Origin: Lachnospiraceae bacterium
GTDB lineage: Bacteria; Bacillota; Clostridia; Lachnospirales; Lachnospiraceae
DNA: 49,646 nt
Direction of reading: 5' to 3'
Assembly: GCA_014804785.1 (NCBI GenBank)
Contig: JAAUZD010000029.1
Location: forward strand, 12,833 to 62,478
Shown here: positions 23,908 through 32,141 of the stretch, one piece after another
How positions within the stretch are numbered: position 1 is the first letter of the stretch
Layout: each line of letters begins with the position of its first letter
Position numbers and translations under genes: made by a program
Notes under the pieces: generated by a model
Seen by the model: only the letters and a program-made list of their open reading frames with translations
Database searches by the model: none
What the model was told of the DNA's origin: nothing

Positions 23908-24909
23908 CTATAAAAATGCGGCATCAATCTCCATTTCTATACACTTCCATTTCTGCCCTAATATGCTGTAGTATTCTTCTTTTTCTAAAGCCGCTTCATT
24001 AAATCCTGCCGCTTTGTAACAGTAATATGCTGCTTCATTATTTTCAAAAACCCCCAGCGTTACTTTGGCAGCCTTTAATATGTCAAAGGCATATTTAAGG
24101 GCAAGTAAGAGCATTTGTTTTCCGTATCCCTTGCCACGCTTTGCATCGTCTACTATGACAAATCCAAATCGCAAAACCTGCTTTTCTTCATCCACAAATC
24201 TCATAATCAAGTGTCCTACAACACCGCTTTCATCAAATGCCGTCATTGGATAAAAATCATCCACCTTGGAGCAGTCTCCATTACACTCCATATACTTCTT
24301 ATTTATATCTTCTTCTGTAATAGGAAAAGACTCGTATCTGTCTGAACTCCATTTTCTAAAAGATATTTCGTCATGAATCCAGGTTACAATCGTTTTCGCA
24401 TCGCAGGTTTTGTAAGGACGTAATCTCAAATTATTACATCTATCACTTATTTTCTTAAGCTGCTTTTCCATAATCTCATAAACCTGTATCACACCGTCTG
24501 CGCATTCCCATATACCGTGATCTATCGTTTTATATCCCCGATTATAATATAATTTGCATGCCGGCAGAGAGGCATCTATTTCTGCCTTATCATATTGCTT
24601 TCCGATTTCCGCTTCCAGCTGATTCATGATAAAAGTTCCAAATCCTTTTCCTTGAAAATCCGGCGATACATATACTCTTGTAATGTGATTTTCTTTTATA
24701 GTTCCGGTTCCTATTATTCTGCTGTGCTCCAAAAGAACATAAACATTCCCATTTTCAATGTCTTCACCGATATTCTCCTTATCGTGGAATTCACAAAACA
24801 TATCTACTATTTCCGGTAGATAATACTTGGGATATATCCTCTTAATTGTATCCTGTACTATTGCGTATACCTCTTTTGCATCTTCCGGCTTTGCCAATCT
24901 GTATTCCAT
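23908..24909 (-). CDS. Tandem two-domain GNAT acetyltransferase
   Basis: This 333-aa protein has two complete GNAT domains. Residues 1-145 carry VSPDFQGKGFGTFIMNQLE and LYYNRGYKTID. Residues about 157-333 are a RimJ-like domain with DDAKRGKGYGKQMLLLALK and AAYYCYKAAGFNE. The upstream ATG at 24954 lies inside a terminator hairpin; GGAGG directs the start at 24909, 6 nt away. It has no room for a promoter between that terminator and the start, so expression probably needs readthrough from 25241. Two-domain GNATs can use one domain for catalysis and one for substrate binding. The substrate is unknown. Confidence 0.9.
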   Translation of the reverse strand: MEYRLAKPEDAKEVYAIVQDTIKRIYPKYYLPEIVDMFCEFHDKENIGEDIENGNVYVLLEHSRIIGTGTIKENHITRVYVSPDFQGKGFGTFIMNQLEAEIGKQYDKAEIDASLPACKLYYNRGYKTIDHGIWECADGVIQVYEIMEKQLKKISDRCNNLRLRPYKTCDAKTIVTWIHDEISFRKWSSDRYESFPITEEDINKKYMECNGDCSKVDDFYPMTAFDESGVVGHLIMRFVDEEKQVLRFGFVIVDDAKRGKGYGKQMLLLALKYAFDILKAAKVTLGVFENNEAAYYCYKAAGFNEAALEKEEYYSILGQKWKCIEMEIDAAFL

Positions 24910-24944
24910 AATAATCCTCCATATCAAACGCTTTGCAAATAAAA

Positions 24945-24980
24945 ACACCACCAAACAATATTTCTATTGCCTGATGGTGT
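24945..24980 (-). terminator. Intrinsic terminator directly before the tandem GNAT gene
   Basis: A 16-bp stem (24945-24960 with 24965-24980, three G-T pairs, GAAA loop on the minus strand) is followed on that strand by TTTTTATTT. It ends 28 nt before GGAGG of the GNAT gene. It probably acts as a conditional terminator. Confidence 0.85.
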
Positions 24981-25016
24981 ATCTATACATTGCAAATCTT
25001 GTTAAATTTATATACT

Positions 25017-25056
25017 TAATCCCAATCTAAGTATTTATGTACTTCATATGGGATTA
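25017..25056 (-). promoter_or_regulatory. Leader hairpin overlapping the end of the 41-codon ORF
   Basis: TAATCCCA (25017-25024) and TGGGATTA (25049-25056) pair outside an inner AAGTA/TACTT stem. The TGA stop of the short ORF lies inside the structure, so a ribosome there would disrupt it. The terminator follows 36 nt later on the minus strand. Confidence 0.5.
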
Positions 25057-25169
25057 TCAGAATTTCGCAATACTGTATAAATTCCATCAGCAACAGACCC
25101 CTGATTGACGTAATGCACGGGCACGACTGAATTCACATATTGCTGTAGAAATCTATTCATATTCTGCAT
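25044..25169 (-). CDS. 41-aa leader ORF
   Basis: An ATG at 25169 with AAAGGA 9 nt upstream opens 41 codons (MQNMNRFLQQYVNSVVPV, ending LRNSDNPI). It sits between a consensus promoter and a terminator, ahead of the tandem GNAT gene. I know no homologous family. It may be a leader peptide in an attenuation system, a small functional protein, or the head of a truncated gene. Confidence 0.5.
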   Translation of the reverse strand: MQNMNRFLQQYVNSVVPVHYVNQGSVADGIYTVLRNSDNPI

Positions 25170-25194
25170 TGCTGTAATTCCTTTCTCAAATTTC

Positions 25195-25246
25195 TTATAT
25201 CGATATAATTGTGATTAATAATACTATCATAAAACACAGATGTCAA
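25195..25246 (-). promoter_or_regulatory. Consensus promoter with palindrome at the start site
   Basis: On the minus strand TTGACA (25241-25246) and TATTAT (25218-25223) have a 17-bp spacer. The perfect 14-bp palindrome TTATATCGATATAA (25195-25208) lies just after the expected start at about 25211 and could be an operator. Confidence 0.8.
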
Positions 25247-25290
25247 TTACTTTTCCATTGATTTAACCATAGATTAGTTTTATTCTCAGT

Positions 25291-25551
25291 CTAATCCTCA
25301 TAATGCCCTTTGCATGACGCTATAACAATCGCTCCATCTATTTCCTTGTAAACAATTCGATTGGCTTCATCAATTCGTCGGCTCCACCAACCGCTCAAAT
25401 TATTTTTTAATGGTTCCGGTTTTCCAATACCCTCATAACACTCCCTTTGTATGTCTTTAATAAGTATATTAATTTTTTTCAATGTTTTCTTGTCCTGTAT
25501 CTGCCACTTAAGGTACTCTTCCCAAGCACGTTCCTCCCAAAGTATCTTCAT
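25291..25551 (-). CDS. yoeB: YoeB/Txe-family toxin
   Basis: This 86-aa RelE-fold toxin has WEERAWEEYLKWQ at the start, GIGKPEPLKNNLSGWWSRRID in the middle and the end CKGHYED. These are the Txe/YoeB signatures, including the Glu, Arg and His-Tyr catalytic region. It cuts mRNA at the ribosomal A site. It starts 3 nt after the antitoxin gene. All expected regions are intact. Confidence 0.95.
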   Translation of the reverse strand: MKILWEERAWEEYLKWQIQDKKTLKKINILIKDIQRECYEGIGKPEPLKNNLSGWWSRRIDEANRIVYKEIDGAIVIASCKGHYED

Positions 25552-25554
25552 ATA

Positions 25555-25815
25555 TTAATCCTCAATCAGTTCATGCTCAACAAGAACCGACTTCCCTGAT
25601 TCAATATCGTCTATTACTTTTTTCAAATATGTTATATTACTTTCAGAATAAAACGAATCCACAGATACATCAAACGGTATTCTTTTCTCTCTTGTCATTT
25701 TCTTTGCAAATATAGTAAATGCCGTCGTCATACTTAATCCCAAATCTTTACATATTTCCTCCATATTCTTTTTTAGTTCTTCATCCATACGAAAATTGAT
25801 CATTGTTTGTGCCAT
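25555..25815 (-). CDS. relB: RelB/DinJ-family antitoxin
   Basis: This 86-aa ribbon-helix-helix antitoxin has MINFRMDEELKKNMEEIC, LGLSMTTAFTIFAKK and a C-terminal toxin-binding tail. The longer frame from 25845 is rejected, since AAGGAG is 8 nt from the ATG at 25815. It precedes the YoeB gene and should repress their joint promoter together with it. Confidence 0.93.
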   Translation of the reverse strand: MAQTMINFRMDEELKKNMEEICKDLGLSMTTAFTIFAKKMTREKRIPFDVSVDSFYSESNITYLKKVIDDIESGKSVLVEHELIED

Positions 25816-25837
25816 AATTATCACTCCTTTTCTATAT

Positions 25838-25890
25838 TTTATCATTCCCCTTTTTCCTTGTAAAGCATTTGCAGTACTTTTGCTTTACAA
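25838..25890 (-). promoter_or_regulatory. RelB/YoeB promoter with inverted repeat
   Basis: On the minus strand TTTACA and TAAAAT are 17 bp apart (about 25834-25862). TTGTAAAGC (25858-25866) and GCTTTACAA (25882-25890) form a 9-bp inverted repeat with a 15-bp gap overlapping the -35. This is a likely autoregulation site. Confidence 0.65.
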
Positions 25891-25941
25891 TATTATATTC
25901 AATCCCCGTCTATATGTTCAATATTGCTTTACGTGCAAAAA

Positions 25942-25966
25942 GGAACCCTGATTTTTTCAAGGTTCC
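25942..25966 (-). terminator. Terminator of the 56-aa gene
   Basis: GGAACCCTGA (25942-25951) and TCAAGGTTCC (25957-25966) form a 10-bp stem with one G-T pair. On the minus strand TTTTTG follows. The stop codon of the gene lies in the stem. Confidence 0.8.
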
Positions 25967-26127
25967 CTTTCCTGTTTGCTTTGCTTCCCCATCGGATAAC
26001 CATTTCCCTGCTGGTCAACCAAGACCGTTGAAGCATTATTTTTCTCTTTATCCTGAACCGGTCTGCTGCTTTCCCATACACCCTTTGGTACGGTATCAAT
26101 GGGCTTCTTTTTTTCTGTGATTTTCAT
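25957..26127 (-). CDS. Small hydrophilic protein, 56 aa
   Basis: This short protein is Lys/Glu/Gln-rich (MKITEKKKPIDTVPKGVWES, then VLVDQQGNGYPMGKQSKQ). GGAGG at 26132-26136 is 5 nt before the ATG at 26127, and a strong terminator follows, so the unit looks real. It has no membrane segment or known motif. Function is unknown. Confidence 0.6.
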   Translation of the reverse strand: MKITEKKKPIDTVPKGVWESSRPVQDKEKNNASTVLVDQQGNGYPMGKQSKQEREP

Positions 26128-26230
26128 AAGGACCTCCAATGTTTTTATTAGTATTGGAATATTAGCAAGGAAATATTCGGATTTACTTCCTTTACATGCC
26201 TTATTTGCTACTAAACTAAGGTAAAATACC

Positions 26231-26998
26231 TTAAAGATTCATTCCATCAACAATGCTCCTAGGTTTTGCGGTCATTTCCACCCATGCCGGAATAAATCCG
26301 CTCTTGATGGCATTTCGCGCAGATCTGATATTAGACCATGCAGAACAATAAAAAGGTACTTTATCTCTTTTCATAATTTCTACAGCCAAATGACTGGTAA
26401 GCGCAACCGCTATTCCGTTTCTGCGATACTCCGGCAGCACATCCACCCCAATCTGCCACATAGTATCACAATCGGCTGAGCAGCCCGCAAGTCCAATCAG
26501 CTTGCCCTGGGTATATGCTCCCACACCTAGAATGTCCAATTCTTTTCTATCTTCGCACAGAGCATTACTCCATTCTTCTTTATATAAACCTTCAAAATCT
26601 TGCTGTTCCAAAATATTAAGTTCATAATCGCATGGCAAAGCATGTAGCTTTTCAACATCCGGCAAATAGTACTCTGCCATAAAGCAAACTTTTTGCCCTT
26701 TCTCCGACAGCCTCTCATCCAGCCAATGCATATTAGGTGTTTCAAAACAATGATAAAACTCAAATTTTCTTATGTATTCTTCTACTACTGCTCTATATTC
26801 ATCCCGCACCGATGCAACAATGTTATTTCCATAAGAAACCAGGTTGCAGGCAATCGGTTCTTTATAATACTTTCGTGCACCAGCCCCCAAACCGGACTTA
26901 ACAATAACATGATTGCTGCAAAGGAAATCTGATGCTTTACAATTAATATCAAGCGCAGATTGCTCCATTGCAATCTGCAGTATCTCTTTATTCGTCAT
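26231..26998 (-). CDS. GNAT-family N-acetyltransferase, long type
   Basis: This 255-aa protein has an N-terminal substrate-side domain (ALDINCKASDFL, YYKEPIACNLVSYGNNIVAS) and a C-terminal GNAT domain (VLPEYRRNGIAVALTSHLAVEI near residues 193-214, then SNIRSARNAIKSGFIPAW). GGG is present before the ATG at moderate spacing. It lies 45 nt after the NERD gene and may be the third gene of a mazG-NERD-GNAT unit. The substrate is unknown. Confidence 0.9.
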   Translation of the reverse strand: MTNKEILQIAMEQSALDINCKASDFLCSNHVIVKSGLGAGARKYYKEPIACNLVSYGNNIVASVRDEYRAVVEEYIRKFEFYHCFETPNMHWLDERLSEKGQKVCFMAEYYLPDVEKLHALPCDYELNILEQQDFEGLYKEEWSNALCEDRKELDILGVGAYTQGKLIGLAGCSADCDTMWQIGVDVLPEYRRNGIAVALTSHLAVEIMKRDKVPFYCSAWSNIRSARNAIKSGFIPAWVEMTAKPRSIVDGMNL

Positions 26999-27043
26999 AA
27001 CTTTACCCTTTCTATAGCAAGTTTACAATAAACGATTGTCATT

Positions 27044-27943
27044 TCACTCTCGATTTTTAATGCTCTGCACGTACTTACATTTGGGATAATTACTGCATCC
27101 ATAGAACTTATTTCCCGCAAAATCACCTTTTCTAGCCACTCTCAACACCAATTCTCCACCGCACTGTGGACATTTTCTGTCTTGTGATTCTGAAGCAGTT
27201 CTAATTGTGGCAGGATGCTCATAGCGATTCTTTATGTGCTCTATATGCAGGGTCTTCTTTGCTTCATCGACTTGTGTTAAAGGATATAGCTTTTTATATA
27301 CTTCATCAATTAAAGATTTCGTCATTCTCATATTAGATGTGGCTGCATTGCGAGACACCGCTTCCAGCAAATTTTCTCTTTTAACGACAAAATGATTCCC
27401 ACTTGTTAATGTTATATTCTTTAATTCACATCGTCTGCTAAAAACTATGTAGGAATAGAATATTAAACTTTCAAAATCCTTTAGATATGTCTGGATCCAT
27501 TTAAGATGAACTTTATTTTGAATAATTGGATTAAGAAAATGCTCTTTTCTTGTTTTTCCTTTCCCTGTGGCAAGCGTTTGTGTCCATTGCTTTTGTGTCT
27601 CGGTTCCGAATATCCATCCGCTATAGTTCTTCGACTCAAGAACATATATCCCCGATTCGTGAAGTAATATCGCATCCACTTCTGTCATCGTTCCATCTTC
27701 TTTCGGAATATAGCAATTGAAAAGGAACTTTTTATATCCCTCTAAGGCTCGTAAACATTGATATGTATCGTATTCTCCCTTTTTCCCTATGTCGGAAAGC
27801 ATTGCCCAATACGTAATGTGAGTCACATGATAATAATCTGAATTCATGTATTCCTTATATTCAATAATAAATTTAATTAATTCAATTAATAATACTATTA
27901 TTCCCAGTACTATTACTATTGCTATTGCAAATATTAAAATCAT
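27044..27943 (-). CDS. NERD-domain nuclease-like protein with zinc ribbon
   Basis: This 299-aa protein has an N-terminal membrane helix (residues 3-28) and a NERD domain (about 55-165). The PD-(D/E)XK-like core is TEVDAILLHESGIYVLESK, followed by YSGWIFG. A C-terminal topoisomerase-type zinc ribbon occupies about 258-297 (CPQCGGELVLR and FYGCSNYPKCKY). Such proteins are thought to process DNA or RNA at the membrane; the role is not settled. It follows mazG by 22 nt. Confidence 0.9.
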   Translation of the reverse strand: MILIFAIAIVIVLGIIVLLIELIKFIIEYKEYMNSDYYHVTHITYWAMLSDIGKKGEYDTYQCLRALEGYKKFLFNCYIPKEDGTMTEVDAILLHESGIYVLESKNYSGWIFGTETQKQWTQTLATGKGKTRKEHFLNPIIQNKVHLKWIQTYLKDFESLIFYSYIVFSRRCELKNITLTSGNHFVVKRENLLEAVSRNAATSNMRMTKSLIDEVYKKLYPLTQVDEAKKTLHIEHIKNRYEHPATIRTASESQDRKCPQCGGELVLRVARKGDFAGNKFYGCSNYPKCKYVQSIKNRE

Positions 27944-27965
27944 TTTTACTTATCTCCCCCAGTAC

Positions 27966-28439
27966 CTACTCAAATCCCTTTCTCCTTTTCGCCACATCAA
28001 TCAACTCTTTTGCCTCATCAAAAGCATCCGGAAGGTAGTTTTCCGTCCATTCCTTTCCAGCTTTCTCCTTCTTCTTGATGTCACCCCACTTATCCAGCGC
28101 TTCTCCTGAATCAGATACCGTTTCCTCTCCAAAGACATGGGGATGACGCCGGATCATCTTTTCACTGATGCCCTGAATGACATCATCCATTGTAAACAAG
28201 CCTTCCTCTTCTGCTATCTGCGCATGCATAACTACCTGCAAAAGCAGATCTCCAAGTTCTTCTATTAAATTATCCGGATCACCGGTATCCTCCAAAATAT
28301 TGATGCCGCAGATTACTTCGGCTGCCTCCTCAATACAAGCAGCTTTGAGGCTGAAATGGGTCTGCTCTCTATCCCATGGACAGCCATCAGGGGCACGCAG
28401 ACGCGTCATAATATTTTGCAGTTCTTCAAATTTTGTCAT
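27966..28439 (-). CDS. mazG: MazG-type nucleoside triphosphate pyrophosphohydrolase
   Basis: This 157-aa enzyme starts RLRAPDGCPWDREQTHFSL. It shows the metal motif EEAAEV near residues 37-42 and EELGDLLLQVVMHAQ near 60-74, then RRHPHVFG. It hydrolyses NTPs or dNTPs to NMPs, cleaning the nucleotide pool and lowering stress signalling. AAGGAG precedes the ATG. It is the single-domain length, half of E. coli MazG. It leads a unit with the NERD gene. Confidence 0.93.
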   Translation of the reverse strand: MTKFEELQNIMTRLRAPDGCPWDREQTHFSLKAACIEEAAEVICGINILEDTGDPDNLIEELGDLLLQVVMHAQIAEEEGLFTMDDVIQGISEKMIRRHPHVFGEETVSDSGEALDKWGDIKKKEKAGKEWTENYLPDAFDEAKELIDVAKRRKGFE

Positions 28440-28550
28440 AAGTTACTCCTTCTTTTCAATTTAAGATTTCCGCTAATTGTATTCCCCATTCCAACTACAT
28501 CCTTAATAATCTTATTGTAAACTCTAAAATAGAAATCACAAAAAATTTAT

Positions 28551-29113
28551 CTATTTCTCGTAAAATCCTTCTTTGCTGTATGCCGCCCATTTCAAATACA
28601 TTTCTTGATAATTTTTCTTAATATCTTCTGAATCATGATTGCATTTTTTCCAGTTTATGAATCTCTTCTGATAACTGCTCCCTTTCCTTTAATGCATGCT
28701 CGATCTGTACTCTTACAGCATTCTTTCCAATAAAGGGTGTCTCGAAGATAGTCGGTTTAATCGCACTTGCCACATGATTCTGATACCTCATACATTCTTT
28801 CGTGATAGAAATAGGGTAATTCTTTAGTTCACTGTAATGCTTACACATATGAACTTTTCCCAAAATCATATTGACAAACTGACTGGCATATTTATTTTTT
28901 GAAGAAACCACTTCTGCAAGCGTTCCTTCTGGCAATTCCCAGTGCAATATCAAAGTTCTCAGGTTCCACCAAAATATAAAAACGCTGCGTATTCAAATAA
29001 CCTTCCACTACATTTCGCCACTGCTCATCCGTGATTTCCAGCAGTTCATCAACCAACACGTCCCGTTCCATACCAAAAGAAAGCTGATTATCCATAACGG
29101 AAAACAGCTTACA
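28551..29113 (-). pseudogene. Fragment of an SMC-like ATPase, probably Wadjet JetC
   Basis: Three minus-strand frames join into one relic. From about 29113: KLFSVMDNQLSFGMERDV, then ITDEQWRNVVEGYLNTQRFY and VEPENFDIAL. After an internal deletion with a frame change (near 28950), LPEGTLAEVVSSKNKYASQFVN and ISITKECMRYQNHVASAI follow to 28633. After a further shift at an A6 run, a tail ends YSKEGFYEK at 28551. The pattern fits my memory of the middle of JetC/MukB-like proteins (over 1000 residues) of anti-plasmid Wadjet systems. No JetA, JetB or JetD remains. Confidence 0.55.
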
Positions 29114-29257
29114 AATACATTCCTAATATACCAATTTACTTGGAGAAGCCAGTGGAACGAAAAAACCGTCTGATATAATATCGAACATGATGATCCTTTC
29201 TCAAAATATTACTTTTTATTTCATTGTACCATGATTATGATACTGTTATTGCATACT

Positions 29258-31222
29258 CTACATTTTTTTATCCACATATACTTTGGTTTCCCCAAGGAGT
29301 ATCATCTCATCATTCTCTTCCATGCTGCCATAAACATGAACGCAATAAACGCCTTCCCTTTCGTAACCTGACAAGTCCAGTTCATATGTGAAGCTGCTTT
29401 CATGATTTCCGGGTACGCTAAACCATTGCAGGTCATCCTGCTCTCCCTCCTCGCTCCAGAGGGCGTAGTTGATCATATCCCAGGCATCTGCATTATATAG
29501 TTCTGCCGTAATCGCAGTTTGGTCATCATTTACTTTCGCATAGACATGCTCTGCCTCTTCAAATTCTTCATAAATCAGATTATCGGAAAGCTTTAGGGCA
29601 TAATATTTTGCAAGCTGGGTTTCAAATTCCTGCATCTGCTCTGCCGAAAGGATGTTGACCTCCCCGTCTGCAGTATCATAACAGATTCCCATGGATTCAA
29701 AATATGTATCATAATTGCTCTCACTCTCTAAAGCAAACAGGCTGTCTCCCAAAAAGTAGTTTGGTGCGGACATATCAAGAAGGTCAAGTATCGTAGGCGC
29801 CATATCCAGCGAATTTCGCCCATTTGCATCATATTGCTTTGGAACGATTCCTTTATAATAGACCATCAGAGGTATGCGGTCGAGAGAAGGGTATTCCCGC
29901 CTGTACTCAGGAAAAGCCGTGACAAAGTCCGCATCCTGATAGGTCGCATGGTCAGATGTCAAAATTATAATAGTATTTTCAGCCAGTTTGCTTTCACAAA
30001 ACCGATCCAGAAATGTTCCAATCTGCACATCAAGATCATAAAACCTGTTCAGCAATGCATTTGATCCGCCTTCAAATTCCTCATAAACGCCATCCAAAGT
30101 CGCATGTGTCCCAAAAGAATACATTGCAAGAAAGAACGGTGTCTCCCCTTCATTTTGCTCAAGCGCTATTTCAAGCAGCATCTCGTAAGCCGACTTGTCA
30201 CTAAGCGCACCAGCCATGCCATCCGCCCTGCTTTTATCAGCAAGCAGTTCATCAAAACCAAAATTTGCAAGATATTCCGAGAATTCTTCATTTTCCGGTT
30301 CTGTATTAATGAAGGTAGTCCCATATCCATAGTTTTGGAATATTTCCTGCACAGAAACTAAGGGATTTACATCATAATTTTCACGCTGATAGTCCGAATA
30401 AAGCTGACCACTTAGCCCCATGTAGGTGGCAAATGTATGGTTGTAATAATTTGTAAAGTTGATTGATTTATCCTGCAGAGCCGATACATTTGGCATTATA
30501 TTCCGTGGATCATCAATAAGATTCTGTGACATTCCCTCCACAAAAATAAGTATCACATTGGGATTTTCCGGAATCCCCTCCGGCTTACTAATATAATCGG
30601 ACACTGAATCCGAATAAAATTCATTTTTCTCATATGAACGCTGTGTATTACCTTCCATACCACCTGCCATATTACTCATGACATCATTCACTGCTTTGTC
30701 CGCCATCCTGCTTCGCTGCGTTTGCTGATAAAGCACGTAAACCGCACGATATGGTGAATATTCTATCATACCTGTCAAAATAATACTGACATACAGTATA
30801 GCTGTTACACTCCCCAACGTAAATGTCGCTTTTTTATTGCCGGGAATAGAACAAATCGGCAAAAAGGAAAATAATAGAACCATTACAACTGTAAGCCCAT
30901 ACACAAAGAACTTTCCGCTGATTGCATTGACTGAATCCAGATTTGCCAGCATCACGGCACTTACAAAAGTACTTCCCCAATATAACACGCCAAACTGAAC
31001 ATTCATAAGCAATAATGCCAACGCATTAAAAATATACCCCAGCCAGCTTTTAACATGGCACAGCAGATTGGTAAAAAAAGCTATCAGAAACACTTCGGCC
31101 AGTGCAACCACAATATAGCGCCATGTCATCCTATGCATCACCACTGCTAAAATCGGAAACAGCATTGCAAAAAGATATTTCAATATCAGACAAGTATAAG
31201 CGTACATCCTTTTTCTTTTCAT
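29258..31222 (-). CDS. LtaS-like membrane sulfatase / phosphoglycerol transferase
   Basis: This 654-aa protein has five membrane helices in residues 10-155, then an extracellular sulfatase-fold domain (about 220-560). Visible features are VILIFVEGMSQNLI (metal-binding Glu229), the nucleophile region NHTFATYMGLSGQLY (Thr263 or Thr266) and ILTSDHATYQD (Asp-His pair). A beta-rich C-terminal part of about 90 residues follows. LtaS-type enzymes transfer glycerol phosphate to build lipoteichoic acid or decorate envelope glycans. It is monocistronic. The exact acceptor is unknown. Confidence 0.88.
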   Translation of the reverse strand: MKRKRMYAYTCLILKYLFAMLFPILAVVMHRMTWRYIVVALAEVFLIAFFTNLLCHVKSWLGYIFNALALLLMNVQFGVLYWGSTFVSAVMLANLDSVNAISGKFFVYGLTVVMVLLFSFLPICSIPGNKKATFTLGSVTAILYVSIILTGMIEYSPYRAVYVLYQQTQRSRMADKAVNDVMSNMAGGMEGNTQRSYEKNEFYSDSVSDYISKPEGIPENPNVILIFVEGMSQNLIDDPRNIMPNVSALQDKSINFTNYYNHTFATYMGLSGQLYSDYQRENYDVNPLVSVQEIFQNYGYGTTFINTEPENEEFSEYLANFGFDELLADKSRADGMAGALSDKSAYEMLLEIALEQNEGETPFFLAMYSFGTHATLDGVYEEFEGGSNALLNRFYDLDVQIGTFLDRFCESKLAENTIIILTSDHATYQDADFVTAFPEYRREYPSLDRIPLMVYYKGIVPKQYDANGRNSLDMAPTILDLLDMSAPNYFLGDSLFALESESNYDTYFESMGICYDTADGEVNILSAEQMQEFETQLAKYYALKLSDNLIYEEFEEAEHVYAKVNDDQTAITAELYNADAWDMINYALWSEEGEQDDLQWFSVPGNHESSFTYELDLSGYEREGVYCVHVYGSMEENDEMILLGETKVYVDKKM

Positions 31223-31324
31223 TGGTATTCTTACTTTCCTGTTCTTTTTTGTTGTCAGCCGTCAGACAACCTTCTCGTGTAATTTTCTAAATAATTGTAC
31301 TATAAAATATTAGAAATGTCATTC

Positions 31325-31376
31325 AAAAAAGACCTTGCCGATATTCAACTTTCGTATCTGAACATCAGCAAGGTCT
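31325..31376 (-). terminator. Terminator after the DUF5131 gene
   Basis: AGACCTTGC (31330-31338) pairs with GCAAGGTCT (31368-31376), with further GAT/ATC and TTCA/TGAA pairing inside. On the minus strand TTTTTT follows. It ends the MerR-DUF5131 transcript. Confidence 0.88.
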
Positions 31377-31391
31377 CCCGAACCTTTACTA

Positions 31392-32105
31392 TCAGAAAAT
31401 TAAATTTATATTTGCTTTCCTCGCCTGGCTGCACAATTCCCTGACCTGCAGTGTATAGCTTTTACCATCTTTGATAAAATGAGTCCCGCACTGCTTGAAT
31501 TCAAAATTGACATGATGGGCGGCACACTGGCTGCGGACCGCGAGCACCCAGTTATAATCCAGCGGACGGGCATTTCTGTTTGATTCCCCTCCGACCACCA
31601 CCAACTCTATATCCTCAAGGTGGGCAGAAAGATCTATTTCCTCAATCATTGGCTGGCACACGATATTTTTATGTTTTATCGGCAGACTGTCAAAGATTTC
31701 CAGACGGAAATCTGCCCGCTCCTGATTCTCAACGGTACAGCTTACAATCACGTTATCATAACCCTCTCCCCAATCAGGCGGAATGCAGTCCATAAATCGC
31801 TCAATCCTTTTGGTTAGAAAAAGAAACGTCAAATCTGAACGTTCCTTAATCATGTTCCAGCACTCTTCCCGCCACACATCTGCCTCTTCAATCAGAAAAT
31901 CTGTAGAAAAACACAGAAACACCAGCTGCCCCGGCTTTATTTTATAATTACCTTTTTTATCCTTCTCCACTGGCGCATAAAACTTTTCTGTTTTCACAAT
32001 CTGATTGGTATCCATCCCTCTTTTCTGATCGCCCTTGTGAATATAACAAAATTTACACCCCTCACTACATCTGTGGCATCCTCTCCACGGATCCCATCTT
32101 GCCAT
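31392..32105 (-). CDS. DUF5131 (phage Gp37/Gp68-type) radical SAM-like protein
   Basis: This 237-aa protein starts MARWDPWRGCHRCSEGCKFC, the Cys-rich signature of the Gp37/Gp68 family, whose cluster resembles radical SAM proteins. It continues with VFLCFSTDFL, FLFLTKRIERF, VVVGGESNRNARPLD and the C-terminal FEFKQCGTHF. The upstream ATG at 32120 precedes GGAGG, which fits the ATG at 32105 better. It lies 36 nt after the MerR gene and shares its promoter. The reaction is unknown. Confidence 0.88.
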   Translation of the reverse strand: MARWDPWRGCHRCSEGCKFCYIHKGDQKRGMDTNQIVKTEKFYAPVEKDKKGNYKIKPGQLVFLCFSTDFLIEEADVWREECWNMIKERSDLTFLFLTKRIERFMDCIPPDWGEGYDNVIVSCTVENQERADFRLEIFDSLPIKHKNIVCQPMIEEIDLSAHLEDIELVVVGGESNRNARPLDYNWVLAVRSQCAAHHVNFEFKQCGTHFIKDGKSYTLQVRELCSQARKANINLIF

Positions 32106-32141
32106 GGTCTGCCTCCTCATTTCCTCATCATGTCACAATTT

